Below are positions 48,170 through 59,600 of a stretch of DNA of 64,000 bases, one piece after another. The translations under genes and the position numbers were made by a program. Source of the stretch: Aricia agestis (Eukaryota > Arthropoda > Insecta > Lepidoptera > Lycaenidae); NCBI RefSeq assembly GCF_905147365.1, contig NC_056408.1, positions 2,418,001 through 2,482,000 on the forward strand, read 5' to 3'. The notes beneath the pieces were generated by a model, which had not been told where the DNA came from, searched no databases, and was given only the letters and a program-made list of their open reading frames with translations. Every line of letters starts with the position of its first letter. Positions within the stretch are counted from its first letter, which is position 1.

Positions 48170-49060
48170 TATATTTAAATCGCCTTTCCAATGACTTTTT
48201 AATTGTTATTCGTGCGAATATAGTTACATTGCTGTCATGTGAATTCTATTGTCGACGAGAAATTTTGTTTACGTACGAAAATTAGATATTCAATTTCAAA
48301 TAATTCTCGCTGGTTTTTTTGCTTCCGTTCTCGATGGAAATCATGTGACACATTGTATATTTTTGTATTCGTTCCATGCATTTAATCGTTTTTCCTACAT
48401 CCATTTAAATGTATGGATATATTGATACCGTATATTGTATAATATTAATTCCATGCATTCTACTAATTAAATGACTCCTTACTATATTTGAGATTATATC
48501 GGTACCGTATATTATTTTTGTATGTACGCCATAAACTGTTGAGTTTGTTGCTTCCTCCTAACCTTATATGTTATATCGATACATACATAGGTACCTATAT
48601 AATAGATCCCAATAAATTCATTGCGTGATGTGGTCTCTGTCTACCCCAATGAGGGACAGGAGTGACGATATGTATGTATGAATAGAGAATCATCCCTCTT
48701 TATGAAGTCGATTAAAATGAAATACTTATTTCTATAACTTGGAGTACATAACAGACATTAAAAACAAGTTATCCCTATATTACATAGATTAATTAAATTT
48801 TAAATTATAAACTAGGCTAACTAAAAAATATTAAGGATAATTATGATAGATATTATGTGGGAGCATTTTATTTATGTGAGCGTGTTTCTTCTGAACTTAA
48901 GTATGAACACAAAATAAAACAATTGTTCCGGTAGTAGGTATTTTTAAGTTTTATTGTTTAAAATCAAGTAGGTACAATAATAAACCCATAGTCATAATAA
49001 TCAAAGTGTCGGACAAATCAAATACACCGAAATAGGAACATAAAAGTAATTTAAGAAATT
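48170..49060. other. No gene recognised
   Basis: AT-rich sequence; two TACCGTATATTGTATAATAT-like short direct repeats near 48420-48520. Confidence 0.45.
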
Positions 49061-49063
49061 AAC

Positions 49064-49243
<180 letters not shown>

Positions 49244-49285
49244 GGAATCTCGGAATCGGCTCCAACGATTTTCATGAAATTTAGT

Positions 49286-49530
49286 ATATAGGGGGTTTCG
49301 GGGGCGATAAATCGATCTAGCTAGGAATCATTTTCAGAAAATGTCTTTTTATTCGTGTTTTATCGATAATCGATAAACTGAAAAAGATGACTCTTCCTGA
49401 CATCTATTGGCGAATAATAATACTATTTTGTTAGCAACTAATTGTTTTAATTACCAGCAGATGGCGTTATTAAGTAACACGAAGTCAATGAGTGTTTGCT
49501 ATACCGAGCAAAGCTCGGTCATCCAGGTAC
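49286..49530. repeat. Dispersed repeat with ACCGAGC hairpin, copy 2
   Basis: Inverted relative to 205-445; ends CGGTCATCCAGGTAC. Adjacent to a TA tract, as is copy 1. Confidence 0.6.
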
Positions 49531-49570
49531 TACATAATTGTGTGAGCAATAAAGTGTTGACTTATATATC

Positions 49571-50512
49571 ACTAGCTGTTGCCCGCGACTTCGTCCGCGT
49601 GGACTTCAGTTTATAGTACTTTATAGCGCGCGATGTCAACAAAATTGGTGTCAAAAGCTTTTATAAAAAAACCCTGGTACCCCTTAAATCAATACAGCTG
49701 TGCAGTGTGCACACAATAAGTATTTCATTTTTTTATATTAAACTTTATATTTTATGCCAAATTTTAAAGCTTATTTAGCCCTCCGATTACACAACTTTAC
49801 CCATAAACTATTTATCATTGATAGATTTAAGGTTACGTCACTGCACAGATAAAGTACTGAGTTATTTAATACCGTAGAATAGATATAACAATCAAAAAAA
49901 TCGAAACTTAAATGTAAGATGATACCACGTCTTATAGGAAGACTTTTGAGCAAGCGTCAGCGCGATGTAGAAGACGCACGGCGCCATCTATTATGAATTG
50001 TTGGAACTAACTTAATTTGAACAAATTTACGCATTTTCACCCCCTTACAACCCTTTTTTCCAGTAAAAAAGTAGCCTATGTCCTTTCTCAGGCTTTAGAC
50101 TATCTGTATACAAAATTTCATTACCATCGGTTCGGTAGTTTTGGCGTTTGGCGTGAAAGCGAGACTGACAGACAGACAGACAGACAGAGATACTTTTGGC
50201 GTTTGGCGTGAAAGCGAGACTGACAGACAGACAGACAGACAAAGATACTTTCGCATTTATAATATTAGTATAGATTATGTGCACACTGCACAGCTGTTTT
50301 TGGGTATTTTGATTAATTAAGGGCCGCGCTACACCGGAATGGCAGCGGCGAGGCGAGCACTTTCAGCGCTGCCATTCCGGTGTAACGCGGCCCTAAGAGG
50401 GGTACCACTTACCAGGGTTTTAAAAAGTTTTTAAATTTGACACAAATTTTGTTGACACCGCGCGCTATAAACTAAAGTCCACGCGGACGAAGTCGCGGGC
50501 AACAGCTAGTTA
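49571..50512. repeat. Inverted pair of dispersed-repeat ends enclosing tandem units
   Basis: The left arm 49571-49715 and right arm about 50276-50512 are complementary (CTAGCTGTTGCCCGCGACTT, GGTACCCCTTAA, CAGCTGTGCAGTGTGC). The right arm has gained a MITE at 50321-50393 that the left arm lacks. Confidence 0.75.
50321..50393. mobile_element. 73-bp palindromic MITE
   Basis: GGGCCGCGCTACACCGGAAT with its inverted copy; TAA on both sides. The empty target is visible in the paired arm near 49690. Related single end at 15629. Confidence 0.82.
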
Positions 50513-50519
50513 GTTAATA

Positions 50520-51175
50520 TTAACGTGTATAACAATCGAAAGAATCGTAAAACCTACCTCAACATGGTACCACCTCTTATAGAAATACGCATGAGCAAGC
50601 AATAGCGCGATCTAGGGGACTCTTGGCGCCATCTGTTTTGAGTTTTTTGGAACTAAGTTAATTTAACCAAATTTACGCATTTTCACCCCCTTACAACCCC
50701 TTTTTCCAGTTAAAAAGTAGCCTATGTCCTTTCTCAAGCTTTAGACTATCTGTGTACAAAATTTCATTACAATCGGTTCAGTAGTTTTGGCGCTGTTGTT
50801 TTTGAATTTGATGTTTAAGTTGGTAGGTGAGTTATTAGTTAATAACGTGTATAACAATCGAAAGAATCGAAAAATCTAGGTCAATATGGTACCACCTCTT
50901 ATAGAAATACGTATGAGCAAGCAATAGCGCGATCTAGGGGACTCTTGGCGCCATCTGTTTTAAGTTTTTGGAACTAAGTTAATTTGACCAAATTTACGCA
51001 TTTTCACCCCCTTACAACCCCTTTTTCCAGTTAAAAAGTAGCCTATGTCCTTTCTCAGGCTTTAGACTATCTGTGTACAAAATTTCATTAATATCGGTTC
51101 AGTAGTTTTGGCGTGAAAGCGAGACAGACAGACAGACAGAGATACTTTCGCATTTATAATATTAGTATAGATAAT
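50520..51175 (+). repeat. Two tandem units of about 320 bp, with a diverged third at 49860-50275
   Basis: Each unit runs from AACGTGTATAACAATCGAAA through CTTGGCGCCATCTGTTTT and AAAAGTAGCCTATGTCCTTT to the GGTTCAGTAGTTTTGGCG segment. (GACA)n follows the last unit. Confidence 0.75.
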
Positions 51176-51371
51176 ATTCTAACGTATTAAAAACTATAAA
51201 CAAAAACATACTAACTAATAAGTATGATTAGTTCTATGTTACAATAAAGTAAAAAATAAAACGCCATCTGTTGAATCGTATTAGAACTAAAATGTTCATT
51301 CCATCGATATATTTCTGGATTTTTTATAATATTATACATAAAATATGTTTAAGATTTTTGAAATTTTATTT

Positions 51372-51462
51372 TAATACACATCCAAGACCCAGGAAAATTG
51401 AAAACTTTTTGTTCCGCCTGCGGGACTCGAACCCAGGACCCCCGGGATGAGCGCTGGCCACG
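51372..51462 (-). repeat. tRNA-derived SINE fragment, copy 3
   Basis: Minus strand shows GGTCCTGGGTTCGAGTCCCG (B box) then GGAACAAAAAGTTTTCAA and TGGATGTGTATTAAAA, the SINE body. The head is truncated. It sits inside the dispersed repeat, followed by (GACA)n at 51608-51664. Confidence 0.75.
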
Positions 51463-51609
51463 CGCAATGCGAATTCATTTTCATCGAAATTTTCATGGAA
51501 ATAAGATATTTTCCCACATCAAAATGTAGCCTATGTCCTTTCTCAGACTCTAGAATAACTGTATACAAAATTTCATTGCAATCGGTTCAGTAGTTTTGGC
51601 GTGAAAGCA

Positions 51610-51664
<55 letters not shown>

Positions 51665-51754
51665 GATACTTTCGCATTTATAATATTAGTATGGATTGAG
51701 CGTTTGTCCACTTGCCGGTACGGCGTCGGTATGCGGCATTAGTATCAGTGTGGC

Positions 51755-52560
51755 GGGACCCACAATTCACCTAACATTTCTGCATCACTCTATCGAAGTT
51801 TTCTGAGCGCGTCGGTATATATATTATATATACGACAGCTGAAACGTATCACGCTCGGTCGGAAGATCTTCCTTTGTGGCGGACACGCAAACGGCCGCAA
51901 TGTACCGCGGCCTGGGCGACTCCGCATCGGCATCATCGGGCTTTCTCACTACAACTCTCTTGAACTCTTTGGCACTGGCGACTCAAGCAACAAGACTTCG
52001 ACTTCGGGGGGGAGTGATGTGAGCTTCGGCATGACCGCCCCCCCCCCCCCCCCCCCCCCCGACGACCGGATGTCGAATCTTGAAGTCTTATTCGCTGAGT
52101 TGCCAGTGCCAGAGAGTTCCAGTGAGTCGGAACTGTTGCAGTGTGTCCCAGTGAGTCAGAAATGTGAAGCTGCTGCATGGGATTCTGTGAGTCGGATAGC
52201 TGCCGTGCGGGGCCGATGTAACGTGCTGAACAGGAGAGATGTGCTCTGCTTGCTGACCGGTCGGTGTAGTCAGAAAGCCCGATGATGTCGATGCGGAGTC
52301 GCCCAGGCCACAGTACGTTGCGGCTAGTGGACGAGGTACTCGATGAGGCGATGCTGGCTGGCGTGGTGCGGAGGGGCGGGGAGTGATGATGATGAAGGAG
52401 GCGTGTTCTGTCGAGGGTCACCAATGTGGGATATATGCCACAGCCCACACGCTTATGACGTGTCACGTGTGCGCAACTTCCCAGCGTTCTTTTACCGTGG
52501 TAGCATGTGCAGTAATATTATTTTATGCAGTTATACCATTTTAAATATGTTCATCAAACA
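51755..52560. repeat. Retroelement-like region with inverted arms around a poly-C tract
   Basis: The left part matches 34861-34995 inverted. Arms 51890-51946 and 52272-52330 are complementary (CTGGGCGACTCCGCATCGGC). Between them is a run of about 23 C (52038-52060). A purine run GGGGGGGAG precedes it at 52006-52014. Likely rearranged LTR-element sequence; no protein domain recognised. Confidence 0.45.
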
Positions 52561-53217
52561 TATTATAATTCGCTTGGGATAGAGTATAGATTGGGTCGCG
52601 TCTGTGACATCATACTTATTGCGTTAATAAAGTGTTTATCTAAATAAGCCCCGTGTGCTAGCGCCATTAAACATTAAAAAATATTACCTATAACACAAAT
52701 ATTTTAGCTCTAATGGAGCTTAAAGCTTAATAACGTCTGTATTTTAGTTTTGTAACGATTTAGTGTCATTTTAATTGTCAATAGCAATTGCTGTTAATCT
52801 TAAAAACAATAGTTTAAGTATGCCCTAGGAAACAATAATCATTGAGCGATTTAAGCATGTTAGCCACTAATATTTAAAATATTGTTTATATATTTCGGTT
52901 ATACTCATTATACCAAAAAAAATGAGATATGTTTCGTTCTTAGATAAATGATTGGTTTTATCTAAGAACGAAACTTAGATAAATGATTGGTTGACCAATC
53001 ATTCATCTAAGGTTTCGTTACTGTCGGGCCTGGGTTAATTTTGTATGGGCCGTGGTAGTTCTTCTTTCTCTCCTAATGCAATGGGTTGAAAAAGGGGGTT
53101 AAAGTGAGTATGGGACAACCATATTGTGGGGACACAATACATCGAACATCGATATAATATTTTATGTGTCTTATTTGTAATGTTCTTTTGTTTTTCTTTT
53201 TTAAAGGGGGGGAATAC

Positions 53218-53454
53218 TGTGGGGACACAATATATTGTATATCGATGTGATCATGTGTCGTTATATTATATCGATGTTCGATGCATGTGGTGAACAAACA
53301 TGTGAACTACCTAAACATCAGTGTTCTTGGTGCAGCAACCTGAGTGGTCGCTTGCGTAATAAACGTAATCCAGTTAGCAAAAGGATTTTATTTATGAACA
53401 CTCATCTAGTCTAGTCTATCTAGTTACCCTAACGTAATAACATAGGGTGTAACA
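53218..53454 (+). repeat. Probable 3' LTR of a degenerate retroelement
   Basis: TGTGGGGACACAAT to GTGTAACA, 237 bp, preceded by a polypurine run AAAGGGGGGGAA (53203-53214). A partial repeat of its start lies at 53135. No pol sequence found. Confidence 0.5.
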
Positions 53455-53904
53455 ATATTTTAAAGTTAATATACTTATAGCTTTCTATATATAATAAAGT
53501 ACTCTGTGCTTATAGCGGAGTAGAGAAACAATTAACAAAGGCCTAAGCAAGCGAGATGTCAGTTGTCACCTGTCACTATCAGTAACACATGAGTAGGTAA
53601 CATGCGTGGTAAAAAGAGACGTGTGATATAGCCCGTCAAAAAAGTCACGACATTAATAGAGTCGCCACTTGTTTCCGGTGTGGCCTCTTATGGCCATACT
53701 GTATCCAATCACTATAAAAGATTTTGATACTTTATATTAAATACAGTTTAAAAACACGTTGTAAATATTATGATTTATATATATTATGTAGTTAAGAAAA
53801 TTTTAAATAATTATGATGTAGTTATATTGTGTGTTTAATTTACGACATTACAAGAAACAATCTAATCTATGTAAAGTACCTATTATAATCTTTGTATATG
53901 TCTT

Positions 53905-54476
53905 TCTCTGTCAAGAAAGTGAAGAAATTAAAAAGTGGCAACATCGTAGTGTCATCCCTTTCAAATCAATCTAAGAAATAATCGGTCAAGTGCGAGTCGG
54001 ACTTGCGCACGAAGGGTTCCGTACCGTTATAGAGCAAAAATCAGCCAAAATTGTGTTTTTGTATGGGAGCCCCCCTTAAATTTTTATTTTATTTAAATAT
54101 TATTAATAATTATTAAATAACACATATAATTATGGCCTTTGTGAAAATTTCAAGTGCCTACTTGTTGTCATCATTGTTACTGAGCAAAAAATGTTTGAAA
54201 AATTATGTTTTTTGTATCGGAGCCCCCCTTAAATATTTAATTTATTTTGTTTTTAGTATTTGTTGTTATAGCGGCAACAGAAATACATAGTCTGTGAAAA
54301 TTTCAACTCTCTAGCTATTACCGTTCTTGAGTTACAGCCTGGAGACAGACGGACGGACGGACAGAAATCGAAGTCTCAGTAATAGGGTTCCGTTTTTACC
54401 CTTTGGGTACGGAACTCTAAAAAGAAATGACACTACGATGTTGCCACTTTTTAATTTCTTCACTTTCTTGACGGAC
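53905..54476. mobile_element. Nested TAGTCCGTCAAGAAAGTG-type MITE
   Basis: Inverted ends share TGAAGAAATTAAAAAGTGGC with 23942-24633. It lies inside the 2.2-kb element. The left boundary is imprecise. Confidence 0.6.
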
Positions 54477-54974
54477 TATATAAAAAAATGCAATAACTCG
54501 ATTAAACGGTTGAACTGATGTGGCTAATTTTAGTCTTTAAATATTCCTGGAAGTTCAGGGAAGGTTTAGTGACACGAAGTTCACCGGGACATCTAGTCAC
54601 TAGTGCTACATATTATTATGAATTTATAACACCTGTTATTTAACTTTTAAGTACCCTCTCCCTGAGAGCTGCAGAGCTACTTTGATGACCAGTGAGAGCT
54701 GAGAGAAGCTCACTCCTTTTTTATTATGGAACTACTTATTTAAGAAAATACAAAAAATAAATAAGTAAAAAACAGGATTTTGTTATTTTAATAAAATATG
54801 ATCATCCAAATAATATTCTACAATGCAGCCGGAAACAGAATCATCGCCACTTTCTAGGTCCATGTAGTTACAGCAGTGGTGTCACAGTGAAGAGGCACTT
54901 TCATCTTCAATAATCAGCTCTTCAATATTGAATTTAGGATATCCTAATAAATGGTTAATTCCCACTCCTTGTAT

Positions 54975-55052
54975 TTATTTGCAGTGTTTCAAAATGATAG
55001 CACAAATTCTCCCAGTCATTTCGGTTATTTCGTTAAACGCTTTTTCTGCTAC
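54975..55052 (-). CDS. Exon-like terminal frame, unidentified
   Basis: After ATATTTACAG on the minus strand comes a 25-codon frame (VAEKAFNEITEMTGRICAII) ending at TAA. A donor-like CAG|GTAATT lies upstream near 55530. It falls inside the 2.2-kb element, so it may be its gene remnant or chance. Confidence 0.25.
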   Translation of the reverse strand, partial: VAEKAFNEITEMTGRICAIILKHCK

Positions 55053-55325
55053 CTGTAAATATAAAACGTAATAATTATAGTATTATATTACGCTGCATCA
55101 AAGTGTTAAAGGAGTTAAGCACATACACTGTGGTCTGTGACACGAGAATTTTCAGTAATATACCTACGTATAAGTTAAATAATTACGCAAAGCACCTAAG
55201 TCAAAGTATCAATCATTATTAGGCGCGTTATATAATAGATTTCTTTGACAGTTCATTGTTTACGTAAACATAAGGCTTAAGTAAAATTGTTGTTTTATTA
55301 TACCACATAATACTTACTCAGGCTA

Positions 55326-55470
55326 CTAAGACTGGGTTGCACCAACTAACTTTAACTTTAACCTTAACTATAACCGGAAAAATTGACAGATGTCGTATGA
55401 GAATATGGGGTGTTTGGACGCCATATTTAACTTTAACTTTACCCACGCCTCTGGTGCAACCCAGTCTTAG
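55326..55470. mobile_element. 145-bp MITE
   Basis: Perfect 19-bp inverted ends CTAAGACTGGGTTGCACCA. Interior AACTTTAACTTTAACC repeats. TA target possible. Confidence 0.72.
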
Positions 55471-56563
55471 AATTGCATTATACAATAAAATAAACAAATA
55501 AAATTGATAAAACAATTTACGCTTAATTACCTGCTACTATGGCGATTGTGCGATCAGAATCGGAAATGTGGACGCGAGAATTTCAGTGATATTTTCGCGT
55601 ATTACTATTTTTCTTCAATGAAAATCTTCAAATTTTCAGCACTATGACACGTCTTTCACTTTGTAAAACTAAATTTAAGCAAATTGAAAATCTTTGATGA
55701 TGATTATGATTATGATTTGTTTTGTAAATTTTATGTCTTAGAGTAGGTATTGATAGTATTGATACAACAAAGGGACAAATGTCAAAAGAGTGTTGCTATT
55801 GCTTAAAAAAAAAAGTTTCGCCTCCTAGACATTCTTGACGCACTATACATGACAGCAGAACTCTTTTTTGACGTCCAGTCGGAACTTATCGGCACGTTGA
55901 CAATATTTTAATCTCATAGAATTCATGTTCAATCATGCTTATGCAAGTATATGTAACGTACCTACACATATTTTTACACACAGATGTTTATAAACCAATT
56001 TCGGTTTCGTTTGACAGCTCGAGATTATTGCTCTATTTCGCTAGGTAAAATATTAACTTTATGGGGACAACACGATTCCTTACTCCTTAGTCCTATCTGC
56101 TCAAAAATTTGCTGGGAATCAAACCTATAAATCTATGCCGGAAATGAATGAAATAATCACAGCTTGCATCTTTATTCTTTATGTCACCAATCAGTACATT
56201 TGATATAAAAAACGAAGATTTTTTTGATTTTCGATCCAAATGTTTACAACTCATAAGTAGGTGCGTCATCATTTAGGAGGACCAAAGACGCGACTCGCGT
56301 GTCAATCAATTTAATATGGGGCCCGAGCGAATAGGCTCGAAAATAAAGGTGGCAAGGAATCGGTTAAAGCCACGATATAGCCTTGTCGAGCTGTAAAAAT
56401 ATTAGGTGGAAAAAAGACGAAGATGAAGAAATGTCAAATACAATTTTTATGTCAAAATTGGCAGCACTGTTATCTGTCAATTGTCATTGTTCTTCCAGTC
56501 TCCAGAATCAAAAGTGTGACTATTTTATTTTTTGTATTTAGTGAAAATAATATTTAAACTAAA

Positions 56564-56636
56564 ATGTCTACAATGGCCGCCCCCTTATCCGTTGCTGGAA
56601 CCAGATATTCTGGAGCTCCAGTCCGAACTCAAAATG
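56564..56636 (+). CDS. Tcp1: CCT1 exon 1
   Basis: Encodes the N-terminal 24 residues and the first base of codon 25. The donor is G|GTAAGA at 56637. The preceding AT-rich 5' flank (about 56490-56563) shows no TATA box; an initiator-like TCCAGT lies near 56495, so a TATA-less housekeeping promoter is plausible but not demonstrated. Confidence 0.93.
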
Positions 56637-59600
56637 GTAAGAGTCCTAATACAACTTTGTACATGTTTGGTACTCCGGTATCACATGCACTGCTTATGGT
56701 ATGATTTCACACGATTAAACAAAGAAGTTAAAGTTATATTTCTATTTATCGTTGTATTTATGGAAAAAATTGTAAAAAATACCTATTCTGTACTATAACA
56801 TTGGAGATTTTGGGGAATTTAGATAAATGCCGATATAACCTATTGCGCTTGCAAAATGTACCGTAAAGCTAACTCCTAAATTCACGCACACACGCTCTCT
56901 ACATATGTTTGTAGTCCATATTACATTTATTTAGGGGGTTGTATTTGAATTACGCATTATAGGGAGGGGGCGGGAGAGAAGAGGGGATGGGGGCGAGGGA
57001 GGATCCCCCTACCCCCTCCCTAAAGTTAGGAAATCAGTAGTTACCACGAAAATTTTTTTTTAGTTTTTGAGATTATGTTCAATAAAACAACCAAATTAGT
57101 GGACTAACGACAAAATTAGTCTTTTTTGGGTGTGGACAAACTCGGTTCTAGGTCTTCTATTGTTAATATACGGCTCTGACGCTGCGGGCATCTGCAGGAA
57201 TGAAATGCCCTATCGCCCTTGCGTAACAAATTATAGGCACCTATATTTTTTATAGATATAATATTATAACAACTGGCTTCAATTAGTAGTCAACGGAGCC
57301 CCGCGTAGCGGGGCTCCTATTCCTGGGTGGTTCACAAAAAAATAACCATGATGGCTAAAGCTATCTAACCTAACCCAACCAAATCGTATTGGGCCAGCAC
57401 GGAGTGATACATTGCTATAATTAATTACCTAATGTAAATGCTATAAAGAATTGTATACTTACTGTTCTTATATTTATGACACTTAAATACATTTTACAAC
57501 AAATTACGCATAAAATAAAATGTAACTATAGTGAAAAATTAATATTAAAGACACAATAGCAAAAAATTATGTTCCGTCACACGTAACTTCAAACATGTAT
57601 TAAAAAAAAAACTATGCATCTCCTAGACACAAATCAGGTGTCATTTGAAAGGGGTAACTAACCCCTATAAAATGCCACCGTTCCCGCCCCTCTACCTATA
57701 ATGCGTGATTCAAATGCCAACCCTTTATTTAGAGCTCCTGTAGCAGATCATCATCATCACTATTGTTGAAATCAGTAAACATGAATCATTGACTTATACA
57801 CTATCAGAGTGCCTCTAAGGCGCCTACGCAGTTGTCCTGTGTCCAACAACTTGTAATAATTGTGCTTTATATTATTTTTTAGTGATGGCTGCATCTGCAA
57901 TAGCCAACATTGTAAAGAGCTCCTTAGGCCCAGTGGGCTTGGACAAAATGATGGTGGATGACATTGGAGATGTCACAGTCACTAATGATGGAGCCACAAT
58001 TCTCAAGTAAGCCTATTTTTTTTTACAGAATGGATATGGAAAAAAAACATTGCTTAGATGTTTTGTTTATGTTGCGCAAAAATGGAGTGACATAACTTTG
58101 GAATCAGATACCCAAAACATTAGCTAAATTAGATGCAGTACAAAATAATTTAACAAGTTATTATTATATTAATATACCAAGTTAAAAATGTCACAAGTTC
58201 AAAATTACATCTATTAAACACAACAACAAAAAGTTTGTCTTGAGTTTTTGTTGAAACTAGTCTATAAGAATATGCTCTTAGTAATGTGGGCGATATATAT
58301 ATTTTCCGAGACCTCCTGATGGATTTTGTTCAGAGAAAGAATTTTTTGATACCCAAACTTGTATTTATGAACATATTTGTTTATAATTTGAGTATCAAAA
58401 CTCGTAAATTCTACAAAAAATCAACTGCAAGGCCGTTCAAGTCAGTGGCCGACGTTGACAACGCCTTACGCCGCCTCTGGCATTTAATTTTTTCTTCTAA
58501 CACAGGCTTTTGTATTAAACAACATTAATGTCTCATATCAGAATGTTGGAGGTAGAGCACCCAGCAGCTAAAGTGTTGGTTGAGCTAGCGCAGCTGCAGG
58601 ATGAGGAGGTTGGAGATGGCACCACATCTGTTGTCATCATTGCTGCTGAGCTGCTCAAGGTATGTTACTTTATTTTTCAGTAAAATGCTATAATAGTTTG
58701 CTCAAAGAATAGTCTTAAAGAATGTGTGCTGAAACCTAAGCAATTTCTCTAGAAATGTGTTCAGGATGCCCATAAAGGTAAACATCCAAAAAATCCCCAC
58801 CCCTTGGGGAATTTAAAGTTTCCATTTTTGAATTTTTGCTCATATCTTTAAAATGGTTATGTTGTAGAGAAAAACACTTTGTATCTGTCTCCAATCATAA
58901 CCTTGCTCTCAGCTTCTAAAAGTGGTCGTTTTTCAAATACACACATCAACAAAGTCTAAGGATATTTTTATTTTATGAAATATCTAAAGATCTATCAGGA
59001 ATTTTTTAAGACAGTAAATTTCCTTTATCCAATCTTGTGCACGCTAATTACAAGGCGACAACGTGTGCGATATGAGGTAGGGGGCAGCGGGGTGAGGTAA
59101 ATGATCGGCCAGGCCAGCGCACGAGTTGCATAATGCATCCACATTTTTTAGTAGTTAAGCGGATAAGTCCGGGCTTGATATTTTTTTTTTTTGTTCCAAA
59201 GGGGTAGTAACAAAAATCGCTAGTATTTTTTTTTGACTACTCTATGGTACTCTATGGTATTTATTGTTGATTTATTGTACTGGTGAAAAAATAATCCTGT
59301 ATATTTATTTTATAACAGTCAAGTAAGTCCTGTAGTTGTGTAGCCACTTCAATGCAAACTAAACAGCTTATCAAGCATAATAGCATACTTATAATATTAT
59401 GGTCTATATAGCATACTTAATATAATATGCTATAAATTGTTATCATCATTTGGTTAATAAATTAAACAATGTGTTTCAGAATGCTGATGAGCTAGTCAAG
59501 AACAAGATCCACCCAACCAGCGTGATCTCCGGCTACCGTCTCGCGTGCAAGGAGGCAGTGAAATACATCCAAGACAACCTCACTGTGACAGTGGAGTCCC

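Larger units (their letters stand above)
53629..55845. mobile_element. 2.2-kb TA-target element
   Basis: Ends TAGCCCGTCAAAAAAGTC and (inverted) TAGTGCGTCAAGAATGTC with TA on both sides. The uninterrupted MITE at 31464-31777 is the empty-site control. Ends resemble the 692-bp MITE at 23942. No transposase recognised. Confidence 0.6.
53465..56064. mobile_element. MITE copy split by a later insertion
   Basis: The halves 53465-53628 and 55846-56064 together correspond to the MITE at 31464-31777 and meet at the TA target of the inserted element. Confidence 0.6.

Noticed and set aside
58286..58528. 80-codon plus-strand frame in CCT1 intron 2
   Set aside because: Lies wholly in the intron up to exon 3, no motif, not in the chaperonin family at this place.
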